Source of the DNA: CAYPIE01 sp964410665
Lineage (GTDB): Bacteria > Planctomycetota > Planctomycetia > Gemmatales > Gemmataceae
Direction of reading: 5' to 3'
Length of the DNA: 50,142 nt
NCBI GenBank assembly: GCA_964410665.1
Contig: CAYPIE010000043.1
Coordinates: 1 to 50,142 of the forward strand
Each line of letters begins with the position of its first letter. Within the stretch, counting starts at the first letter, position 1. Made by a program: the position numbers and the translations under genes. The notes under the pieces were generated by a model. The model was not told the DNA's origin. It made no database searches and saw nothing but the letters and a program-made list of their open reading frames with translations. This document shows positions 9,429-17,143 of this stretch, in pieces.

Positions 9429-10211
9429 GTGCCGACGGCACTCTTCATCTCGCCGCACCTCGACGACGTGGCCTTCTCGTGCGGTGGGGCACTCGTCACC
9501 CTCGCTCGGCGCGGATGGTGTACGGTGCTCGCCACCCCATTCACCGCTTCGGTCCCTGATCCGAGAGGTTTCGCTCTTCAATGCCAAACTGACAAAGGGA
9601 TCCCACCTCATGTGGACTACATGCGGCTCCGCCGGGAGGAAGACCGGCGGTTCGCGGTGACCGCCGGAGTGAGCGAGTTGGTGTGGGGAGACCTGCCCGA
9701 GGCCCCACACCGCGGTTACGAGAGTGCCCCCGAACTGTTCAGCGGAACCAAGGCATCGGACGACATCGCGTCTCGTCTGGAAGTTTTCTTCGCCGAGATG
9801 ATGAAAAGGCATCGTCCCGACCTCATCTTCCTCCCTCAAGGCATCGGGGGGCACGTCGATCATTTGGAAGTCATTGCTGCGGCCCGACGGGTCCCGAGCC
9901 TCTATCCACGATCGGTCTGGTGGTATCAGGACACACCCTATGTCATCCGTCATCCCGATTCGCAAGGGATTGTGACCACCCAAGAGTTGGCTGAATTCGA
10001 ATTGGACATCACCGCGGCATTGGACTGTAAGCTAGACGGAGCCGCTGAGTACACCAGCCAACTTGGCTTCCAGTTCGGAAGTCCCGATCAGATGCGAAGT
10101 CAACTCACCAACTATGCCCGCTCGAAGTCCTCGAGTGCAGGTGCCGTTGAGGTTTTTTTGCAGCTGAATCAGAGTCTGTATTGGCCCGCCGGTCTCACAG
10201 AGACTCATTAA
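9429..10211 (+). CDS. PIG-L/LmbE-family N-deacetylase
   Basis: 260 aa zinc-dependent deacetylase of the PIG-L (LmbE) family, which removes acetyl groups from GlcNAc-type glycosides, as in BshB and MshB. The zinc motif appears as SPHLDDVAFSCGG (H10, D12, D13) with the later GGHVDHLEV near residue 140. It starts with GTG, 16 bases after the glycosyltransferase, and is the last gene of the operon; a hairpin follows directly. The pairing with a GT4 enzyme suggests glycosyl transfer followed by unmasking of an amine. Other PIG-L proteins act on lipid-linked or chitooligosaccharide substrates, which cannot be excluded. Confidence 0.85.
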   Translation: MPTALFISPHLDDVAFSCGGALVTLARRGWCTVLATPFTASVPDPRGFALQCQTDKGIPPHVDYMRLRREEDRRFAVTAGVSELVWGDLPEAPHRGYESAPELFSGTKASDDIASRLEVFFAEMMKRHRPDLIFLPQGIGGHVDHLEVIAAARRVPSLYPRSVWWYQDTPYVIRHPDSQGIVTTQELAEFELDITAALDCKLDGAAEYTSQLGFQFGSPDQMRSQLTNYARSKSSSAGAVEVFLQLNQSLYWPAGLTETH

Positions 10212-10218
10212 GAAATGT

Positions 10219-10238
10219 CGGCTCTCAAATCTGAGCCG
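10219..10238 (+). terminator. Hairpin after the biosynthetic operon
   Basis: A perfect six-base stem, CGGCTC with GAGCCG, and an eight-base loop begin eight bases after the PIG-L stop codon. No U run follows, so it is at most a weak intrinsic terminator. Confidence 0.35.
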
Positions 10239-10263
10239 TTGCATGCTCCACCTTCAAAGATGA

Positions 10264-10944
10264 AGGAACGTCTCCTGGAAGAGATTTCACTTTGTCTCTG
10301 ACCCGCTCAAGCGGCCTGTCGACCAGGATCGACTGCCCTGGTACAACGGCAAATTAGTACCGATTCCCAATTCCCTTCCCGATCCGTTCAACAGGCGAGT
10401 CGCGAATGAAATACAGGCATTTATAGATGGACCGCGTGGGCGGGCGACACGGCCTCGCCTCTACGAATTCGTCCACCGAGACCGTCATTCAGTGGGTATT
10501 CTCGCCCAGAACGGAGAAATCGGAATCATCGATTTTAACCTTGGCTGATATGGCGAGAAGACAATGGCTTTTGCCGTCTGGCCCTTCTCTGCGTACTACT
10601 ACCCTAGTACCTGCGTGCCAGACTCCCGCTCCGAGTTGGCTGGACAGGTCTCGGCAACCATGGTGCGAGACTAGCGCGACGAGTATGAACTAGATCGCGA
10701 ACAGCTTGAGCCGGTTGTGGACATGATCTTGCTTCACACCAATCTCAATTCCATCAACATGGTGCCGACCGTGGGGCATTGGCTAATTGCCCTGAGCAAC
10801 TCAATGCCGACGGTCAGTGATGGCCTGGCATGGAGCGAGCAGAGTTGGATGAACGGCAATGACCTGCACATCGACCTAGTCAAGACATCGCCGAAGAAAC
10901 AAACGAATCGTGGTTCCAGAGGCAGCGGACCAGCGATTCGGTAA
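10264..10944 (+). pseudogene. Decayed gene of unknown family with two in-frame stops
   Basis: One reading frame from 10264 to the TAA at 10942-10944 reads like protein throughout, for example RPVDQDRLPWYNGKLVPIPN, then YEFVHRDRHSVGILAQNGEI and later WLIALSNSMPTVSDGLAWSE. It is interrupted by TGA at 10546-10548 and TAG at 10672-10674. Both could come from TGG by a single G-to-A change (LG-W-YGEK and VRD-W-RDEYE). There is no in-frame start; an ATG at 10260 in the neighbouring frame suggests an additional frameshift near the N terminus. I do not recognise the family. Its position after the biosynthetic operon, beyond a hairpin, leaves open whether it once belonged to that pathway. It is not a functional gene as given. 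Confidence 0.55.
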
Positions 10945-10969
10945 CGTCGAGGTAAAGGAAGATACAGCA

Positions 10970-13462
10970 ATGACGAGTTCAAAACAGGATCAAGCAACCT
11001 CACCGATGGGAGGCTTGGCCAAGATGCCGCTTCCTGAACTGAGCCAGACGCTTAACACATCACCGGACGGCTTGAGCCCAGAGGAAGCCCAACGTCGCTT
11101 GGAGCAATATGGCTACAACGAGCTGCCCGAGGAGAAAACCAACGCATTTTTGAAGTTCCTTTCGTACTTTTGGGGACCCATCCCCTGGATGATCGAGGTC
11201 GCGGTCATTTTGTCGGCCATAGTGGGACACTGGGCCGATTTTGGCATCATTTTAGTCCTGCTCGTCATGAACGCTGTGGTTGGCTTTTGGGAGGAGTACC
11301 AGGCCGCAGGGGCAATCGCGGCATTGAAGGCAAAGCTGGCGCTCGATGCCCGAGTGAGACGAGCCGGGAACTGGACCGTCGTGCCCGCCCGTGAATTAGT
11401 TCCCGGAGACGTAATCCGCATACGGTTGGGCGATATTGTTCCTGCCGATGCTCGACTCCTGGAAGGTGACTCGATCCAAGTGGATCAGTCCGCTCTCACC
11501 GGTGAGTCATTGCCCGTGACTCACAAGTCCGGAGAGGGCGTCTACTCTGGTTCCATCGTCAAGCAGGGTGAGATCGACGCGTTAGTCTATGGCACGGGGT
11601 CAAACACCTACTTCGGCAAGACCGCAGGTCTGGTGGCGCAGGCACACACGGTCAGTCACTTCCAACGTGCGGTACTTACGATTGGGAATTACCTGATCGT
11701 TGTTGCTGTCGCCTTGGTGGTTCTCATCCTCACGGTCGCTCTTTTTCGCGAAGACCCGATGCTGGAGACTTTGCAGTTCGCCTTGGTGCTCACCGTGGCG
11801 GCAATTCCAGTGGCCATGCCGACGGTATTGTCCGTTACGATGGCTGTGGGTGCCCGCATCCTTTCCGCGAAGCAGGCAATCGTGAGTCGGCTCGTTTCGA
11901 TTGAGGAACTGGCGGGCATGGACCTGCTATGTTCCGACAAGACCGGCACGTTGACCCAGAACCGGCTGACGCTCGGAGATCCGTTCACGCTGGAAGGTGT
12001 CACCCCCGACGAGATCGTGTTGAGTGCGGCTTTGGCGTCGCGGGCAGAAGACCAGGATCCCATCGATATGGCAGTTCTCGGGGCGTTGAAGTCGCCACCG
12101 AGCAACGCGGGGCAGGTAACCCATTTCCAGCCATTCGACCCAGTGAACAAACGAACGGAGGCGACCGTCACCCGACCTGACGGCAGCACGTTTCGCGTGA
12201 CCAAGGGAGCACTGCAGGTGCTTCTGGCGATGGTCGCCGATGCCGACCAAATCAGGCCTGAAGTCGAGAAAACGGTCAATGAATTCGCCGGGCGTGGATT
12301 TCGCTCCTTGGCAGTGGCTCGCTCCGACGGCGACGGACCGTGGCGTTTCCTCGGTGTACTCCCCCTTTACGATCCGCCCCGCGAGGATTCCAAGTCAACC
12401 ATTGCTACGGCGAATCAAATGGGGGTCGACGTAAAGATGGTCACCGGGGACCAACTCGCCATCGGTAGGGAGATTGCACGCGAGGTCGGTCTGAAGGATA
12501 ACATTCTCAATGCAGAGATGTTTGATGAAACCAAACACTACGAAAGCGGCCAGATGGCGGATGTCATAGAGCACGCCGACGGGTTTGCTCAGGTCTTTCC
12601 CGAGCACAAGTATCACATCGTCGATGTTCTGCAGCAACGTGGCCACATTGTGGGGATGACGGGTGACGGGGTCAACGATGCCCCCGCTCTGAAAAAAGCC
12701 GATGCAGGCATCGCTGTTTCCGGGGCCACGGATGCCGCCCGTGCGGCGGCGGATATCGTGCTGTTAGCTCCTGGCCTCTCCGTGATCATTTATGCCATCC
12801 AGGAAGCTCGCAAGATCTTTCAACGGATGACTAGCTATGCCATCTATCGTATCGCGGAGACGACCCGCGTTTTGCTGTTCATGACGCTGTCGATTCTTGT
12901 ATTCAATTTTTATCCAGTAACGGCTGTCATGATCGTGCTCCTCGCGTTGCTCAATGACGGTGCCATTCTGTCGATTGCCTACGACCGAGTTCGTTATTCG
13001 AACAAACCCGAAGCGTGGAACATGCAGCTTGTCCTTGGTTTGGCAACCGTGCTAGGAACCGCCGGTGTGGTGGCTTCCTTCGGACTGTTTTACCTGGCGG
13101 AAAGGGTCTTTGAACTAAGCGACGATCCCATACAACAGCGTGCTATGATACAAACATTCATGTACCTGAAACTTTCTGTGGCAGGGCATTTGACCATCTT
13201 CGTGACCCGCACGCGCGGTCCGTTCTGGTCGATCTCCCCGGCGAAGGTGTTGCTGTTCGCAGTGCTGGGTACCCAAACCGTGGCAACCTTGATCGCAGTC
13301 TACGGCATCTTCATGGAGCCAATCGGTTGGGAGTGGGCTGCCCTGGTCTGGGGCTACGCGTTGGCCTGGTTTTTCGTCAACGACATCGTGAAACAGTTAG
13401 TCTACCGGGTCTTTGATCGGCATCATCCCGAGTCGGCAGAGTCGATCCGTAAGGCGAGGTGA
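10970..13462 (+). CDS. Plasma-membrane P-type H+-ATPase
   Basis: 830 aa P-type ATPase of the P3A proton-pump type, which exports H+ at the expense of ATP or, under some views, works near pyrophosphate- or ion-balance needs. Domains in order: cation-ATPase N-terminal segment, two membrane helices from about residue 62, actuator domain with LTGESLPVT near 177, and the phosphorylation motif CSDKTGTLT with Asp at about 323. MVTGD and GDGVNDAP (near 565) follow, then six C-terminal helices with ALLNDGAILSIAYD, typical of proton pumps. The start at 10970 has AAAGGAAG upstream; an earlier in-frame ATG at 10910 lies in the preceding pseudogene. It opens a cluster with phosphoketolase and glycogen-breakdown genes, so it probably serves energy or pH homeostasis under the same conditions. 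Confidence 0.9.
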   Translation: MTSSKQDQATSPMGGLAKMPLPELSQTLNTSPDGLSPEEAQRRLEQYGYNELPEEKTNAFLKFLSYFWGPIPWMIEVAVILSAIVGHWADFGIILVLLVMNAVVGFWEEYQAAGAIAALKAKLALDARVRRAGNWTVVPARELVPGDVIRIRLGDIVPADARLLEGDSIQVDQSALTGESLPVTHKSGEGVYSGSIVKQGEIDALVYGTGSNTYFGKTAGLVAQAHTVSHFQRAVLTIGNYLIVVAVALVVLILTVALFREDPMLETLQFALVLTVAAIPVAMPTVLSVTMAVGARILSAKQAIVSRLVSIEELAGMDLLCSDKTGTLTQNRLTLGDPFTLEGVTPDEIVLSAALASRAEDQDPIDMAVLGALKSPPSNAGQVTHFQPFDPVNKRTEATVTRPDGSTFRVTKGALQVLLAMVADADQIRPEVEKTVNEFAGRGFRSLAVARSDGDGPWRFLGVLPLYDPPREDSKSTIATANQMGVDVKMVTGDQLAIGREIAREVGLKDNILNAEMFDETKHYESGQMADVIEHADGFAQVFPEHKYHIVDVLQQRGHIVGMTGDGVNDAPALKKADAGIAVSGATDAARAAADIVLLAPGLSVIIYAIQEARKIFQRMTSYAIYRIAETTRVLLFMTLSILVFNFYPVTAVMIVLLALLNDGAILSIAYDRVRYSNKPEAWNMQLVLGLATVLGTAGVVASFGLFYLAERVFELSDDPIQQRAMIQTFMYLKLSVAGHLTIFVTRTRGPFWSISPAKVLLFAVLGTQTVATLIAVYGIFMEPIGWEWAALVWGYALAWFFVNDIVKQLVYRVFDRHHPESAESIRKAR

Positions 13463-13506
13463 GGGAATGGCGGCGATCCATCAAACGATTCTTACTGGGC
13501 ATTCTC

Positions 13507-14105
13507 ATGGCTGAATCACTTCCGGTTGTTTATCTGGCGAGACACGGTGAAACTGCGTGGTCATTGTCCGGCCAGCACACGGGAGTGACTAACCTACCGC
13601 TTACTGAGCGAGGCGAGCAGCATGCTCGCTTCTTGGGCGAGCGTCTACGTGGGATCGATTTCGCGAAGGTCAACACCTGCCCGTTGCTGCGAGCGTCGCG
13701 CACTTGCGAGCTGGCGGGTTTTAGACTGAGTGCCGAAATCGATCAGGACCTAGTCGAATGGAACTACGGTCAATACGAGGGGCGGGCCGAACCGTCGATA
13801 TCCACAAAGAGCGTCCGGATTGGTATCTGTTTTACGACGGCTGCCCGGGTGGCGAATCTCCGCAGAACGTCGGGGTACGGGCAGACCGGGGGGTGAAGCG
13901 TCTACGTCCGATTGATGGCAACGTTTTACTCTTTTCCAGCGGACATTTTCTACGCGTGTTGGCCGCTCGTTGGCTCGGGCTGGAGCCGTCGATGGCGAAG
14001 TGCTTTCTGTTGCGCACGGCAAGCCTCAGCGCACTGAGCTACAAACACAACTTGTCTCAGCCTGCTATCCGGCTTTGGGATGACGACCGACATGTCCTCC
14101 AATAA
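13507..14105 (+). pseudogene. Histidine phosphatase (phosphoglycerate mutase-like), frameshifted
   Basis: Histidine-phosphatase-superfamily protein with the catalytic LARHGETAWS motif at the N terminus. The first frame carries the protein to EWNYGQYEGR; the continuation (TVDIHKERPDWYLFYDGCPG, then FSSGHFLRVLAARWLG with the second catalytic His) is in another frame. The break lies at 13786-13790, where two surplus bases, or one missing, would restore about 198 aa, the usual length. It is placed between the proton pump and phosphoketolase genes, where similar proteins are often annotated as phosphoglycerate mutases. Either inactivated or a sequencing error; the rest of both parts is well preserved, so any loss is recent. 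Confidence 0.85.
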
Positions 14106-14578
14106 GTGGCAGCAACGTGACTTCCAAATTGATTCAACAAATAAATCGACGGCTTGGCGATTAAAAAAGTAGATACTAGTTTGCAACCTCGGATCGAGCA
14201 GCTTCCAATTCAGTCTCTTCGAGCCCGTTGAGGAAGGGGGGCGTTGGTGAGCATGCATCCGAGATCCGTAAGCGAGTCTATGAGAAGCCGGGTTTCTTAG
14301 GCTTGGAATCGGCTGACGATGCGAACGGAACCTGCAAGCCGGACGCGGATATTGCGACGTCGACATCGTCGGACCGGGTTCTCGCCACTCGCAGGGACTT
14401 CACAATCCTTCGCGAAGCACGCCAACTGCGGGTATCGGCAAGCGGATGGAATACACGGTTCTCTGCACCAAAATAGGGCCATTGGCTTAATTCTCTCTAC
14501 ACTTATCTATGGATCTAGCTGCCACCCTTCTTAGTAAGGTTCTAAGCAAACGATGCGACAACAAAGGAGCCTATCATC
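14106..14578. other. Intergenic region before phosphoketolase
   Basis: No supported gene. An 82-codon open frame at 14228-14476 has no family resemblance or good ribosome site. The segment 14110-14180 is AT-rich and the last 60 bases lead into the ribosome binding site AAAGGAG of the phosphoketolase gene, so a promoter is likely here but not identifiable by eye. Confidence 0.5.
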
Positions 14579-17038
14579 ATGGGAAGCAGAACAGAACAGA
14601 AGGCTTCCAGTTCCAACAACGAGACGACCTCCATTGAGGCGATTTCAGCTTACGGCCCAGCCCGTTCAACGATCACCGGCACCCCGCTAAGTCCAGAAGA
14701 GGTGAAAAAGATCGACGCCTATTGGCGGGCGAGTCTCTATTTGTGCATGGGAATGCTGTACCTGAAGGACAACCCGTTGCTGCGAGAACCGCTCACGCTG
14801 GCACACACCAAGTCTCGCTTACTGGGCCATTGGGGATCAGACGCTGGCCAGTCCTTCACATACATCCATTTCAACCGGTTGATCAAGAAGTACGATCTGA
14901 ATGCGATTTTCATCTCTGGGCCTGGCCATGGAGCGCCGGCCGTTCTCTCCAATGCATATCTTGAGGGGACCTATTCTGAGATTTACCCGGACAAGAGCGA
15001 AGACTTGGCGGGAATGCAGCGATTCTTAAAGCAGTTCTCATTCCCCGGCGGAATTGGCAGCCACGCAACTCCCGAAACTCCGGGAAGTATCCATGAGGGG
15101 GGTGAACTCGGCTACAGCATTTCGCACGCTTACGGGACCGTCTACGACCACCCAGACCTGATCACGCTTTGTATGGTCGGTGATGGTGAGTCCGAGACGG
15201 GTCCACTCGCTACGAGCTGGCACAGCAACAAATATCTCAATCCGATCACAGACGGGGCAGTGCTCCCCGTTTTGCATCTGAACGGCTACAAGATCAACAA
15301 TCCGACCCTCTTGGCCCGGATCAGTCATCAAGAGTTGGAAGCGTTGTTTGTGGGATACGGGTATAGACCGTTGTTTGTAGAAGGCAGCGAGCCGGACAGT
15401 ATGCACCAGGCTATGGCTGCCACGCTGGAGCATTGCGTTCTAGAGATTCGCACAATCCAGGAGGAAGCGCGGCGTTCGGGCAAGGCGGAGCGCCCACGCT
15501 GGCCCATGATCATCCTCCGCAGTCCCAAAGGCTGGACCGCACCACGGAAAGTCGATGGACACTACCTGGAAGGTTTCTGGCGAGCACACCAGATTCCCTT
15601 GCCGGACATTGCCAGCAAGCCGGAGCACTTGAGTGTGCTGGAAGAATGGATGCGAAGCTACGAGCCCGAAAAGCTGTTCGATGAAGCGGGCCGACTGATC
15701 CACGAACTCAAAGAGCTAGCTCCGAAGGGGACCAGACGGATGAGCGCCAACCCGGTCGCCAACGGCGGTTTGTTGCGCAAGCCCCTGGATATGCCCGATT
15801 TCCGGGACCATTCCGTGGGCGTCCAGGAACCCGGCGCAACTTTGGCGGCCGCCGTTCCTGCGCTCGGTTTCTTCCTCCGCGAAGTGATGCGTTTGAACAT
15901 GAAGAACTTTCGCCTTTTTGGCCCGGATGAGACGCAGTCTAACAAGCTCGCAGCCGTGTACGAAGTCTCCAAGAAAGCATGGCTCGGTGAGTACTTCCCG
16001 GAAGATACTGACGGCGGCAACTTGGTCTCGAACGGCCGCGTGATGGAGATGCTGAGCGAACATACCGTGGAAGGATGGCTGGAGGGTTACATTCTCAGCG
16101 GCCGGCATGGGCTGCTCAACAGCTACGAGCCGTTTATTCACGTTATCGACTCGATGTACAACCAACACGCGAAGTGGCTGGAGAAGTGCAACCAGCTACC
16201 GTGGCGTGCCAACGTATCCTCGCTCAATCTGCTGATCACCGCGCTGGTTTGGCGACAAGACCACAATGGTTTCACGCACCAGGATCCGGGGTTCCTCGAC
16301 GTTGTGATCAACAAGAGTCCCAGCGTCGTGCGCGTTTACCTACCCCCGGATGCGAACTGTCTGCTGTCGGTCGCCGACCACTGTCTGCGGAGTGAGAATT
16401 ATGTCAATGTGATCGTCGCCGATAAACAGATCCACTTGCAATACCTTGACATCGAGGCGGCGATCGCCCATTGCACGAAGGGCCTGGGAATCTGGGATTG
16501 GGCGAGCAATGATCAGGGCGTCGAACCCGATGTCGTGATGGCGAGCTGTGGTGATGTGCCGACCATGGAGTCTCTTGCCGCCGCTGCTCTATTACGCGAG
16601 ATGCTGCCCGATGTTAAAGTTCGGTTCGTCAACGTCGTGGACCTATTAAAGCTGGTTCCCAATACAGAACATCCCCACGGTTTGACCGACACTGAGTTCG
16701 AGGCGATTTTCACGCCCGACAAGCCCGTGGTCTTCAACTTCCATTCTTACCCATGGCTGATTCATCGACTCACCTACCGAAGGCCGGGTCAACACCACAT
16801 CCACGTTCGCGGCTACAAGGAGAAAGGCAACATCAATACGCCGCTCGAACTCGCCATCCGCAATCAGACCGACCGCTTCAGCTTGGCCATCGACGCGATT
16901 GACCGCATGCCCCGTTTTCGAGTGACCGGTGCCAGCGCTCGGGAAGCCTTGCTCAACCGTCAAATCGAATGCGAGCAGTATGCCTACAAGTTCGGAACCG
17001 ATCGAAAGGAAGATTCAGAGTGGAAATGGCCTTATTAG
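14579..17038 (+). CDS. xfp: Xylulose-5-phosphate/fructose-6-phosphate phosphoketolase
   Basis: 819 aa thiamine-diphosphate enzyme that splits xylulose 5-phosphate, and often fructose 6-phosphate, to acetyl phosphate plus a shorter sugar phosphate. The length is right for the family. Visible motifs include GPGHGAPAVLSNAYLEGTYSE near residue 120, FSFPGGIGSHATPETPGS near 158, and the cofactor motif GDGESETGPLATSWHSNKYL near 200. The family C-terminal end, EWKWPY, is present. The start has AAAGGAG about ten bases upstream. It heads a run of phosphorylase, phosphoglucomutase and transketolase genes that could feed it. No acetate kinase or phosphotransacetylase gene is in the window to use the acetyl phosphate. 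Confidence 0.95.
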   Translation: MGSRTEQKASSSNNETTSIEAISAYGPARSTITGTPLSPEEVKKIDAYWRASLYLCMGMLYLKDNPLLREPLTLAHTKSRLLGHWGSDAGQSFTYIHFNRLIKKYDLNAIFISGPGHGAPAVLSNAYLEGTYSEIYPDKSEDLAGMQRFLKQFSFPGGIGSHATPETPGSIHEGGELGYSISHAYGTVYDHPDLITLCMVGDGESETGPLATSWHSNKYLNPITDGAVLPVLHLNGYKINNPTLLARISHQELEALFVGYGYRPLFVEGSEPDSMHQAMAATLEHCVLEIRTIQEEARRSGKAERPRWPMIILRSPKGWTAPRKVDGHYLEGFWRAHQIPLPDIASKPEHLSVLEEWMRSYEPEKLFDEAGRLIHELKELAPKGTRRMSANPVANGGLLRKPLDMPDFRDHSVGVQEPGATLAAAVPALGFFLREVMRLNMKNFRLFGPDETQSNKLAAVYEVSKKAWLGEYFPEDTDGGNLVSNGRVMEMLSEHTVEGWLEGYILSGRHGLLNSYEPFIHVIDSMYNQHAKWLEKCNQLPWRANVSSLNLLITALVWRQDHNGFTHQDPGFLDVVINKSPSVVRVYLPPDANCLLSVADHCLRSENYVNVIVADKQIHLQYLDIEAAIAHCTKGLGIWDWASNDQGVEPDVVMASCGDVPTMESLAAAALLREMLPDVKVRFVNVVDLLKLVPNTEHPHGLTDTEFEAIFTPDKPVVFNFHSYPWLIHRLTYRRPGQHHIHVRGYKEKGNINTPLELAIRNQTDRFSLAIDAIDRMPRFRVTGASAREALLNRQIECEQYAYKFGTDRKEDSEWKWPY

Positions 17039-17063
17039 ATGTTGAGTTCGGCTACCTCAGTAG

Positions 17064-17078
17064 CCCCTTCGTAAGGGG
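17064..17078 (+). terminator. Hairpin between phosphoketolase and phosphorylase genes
   Basis: A perfect CCCCTT/AAGGGG stem with a three-base loop lies 25 bases after the phosphoketolase stop. There is no long U run, so it may be an intercistronic processing or attenuation site and not a full terminator. Confidence 0.35.
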
Positions 17079-17143
17079 TTCATCAAGAACGCAACACGGA
17101 GACGAGACATTCACCATTCCCGACGCAAAGGCCACAGAATCTT

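Noticed and set aside
1436..10211. Canonical ebo cluster (eboABCDEF)
   Set aside because: Only the EboD-like gene fits; no UbiA-type EboC, TatD-like EboB or other ebo members are present.
10546..10674. In-frame TGA and TAG as recoding (selenocysteine, pyrrolysine or a changed code)
   Set aside because: Both stop types serve as ordinary terminators of neighbouring genes, no recoding element is visible, and other genes nearby are plainly decayed.
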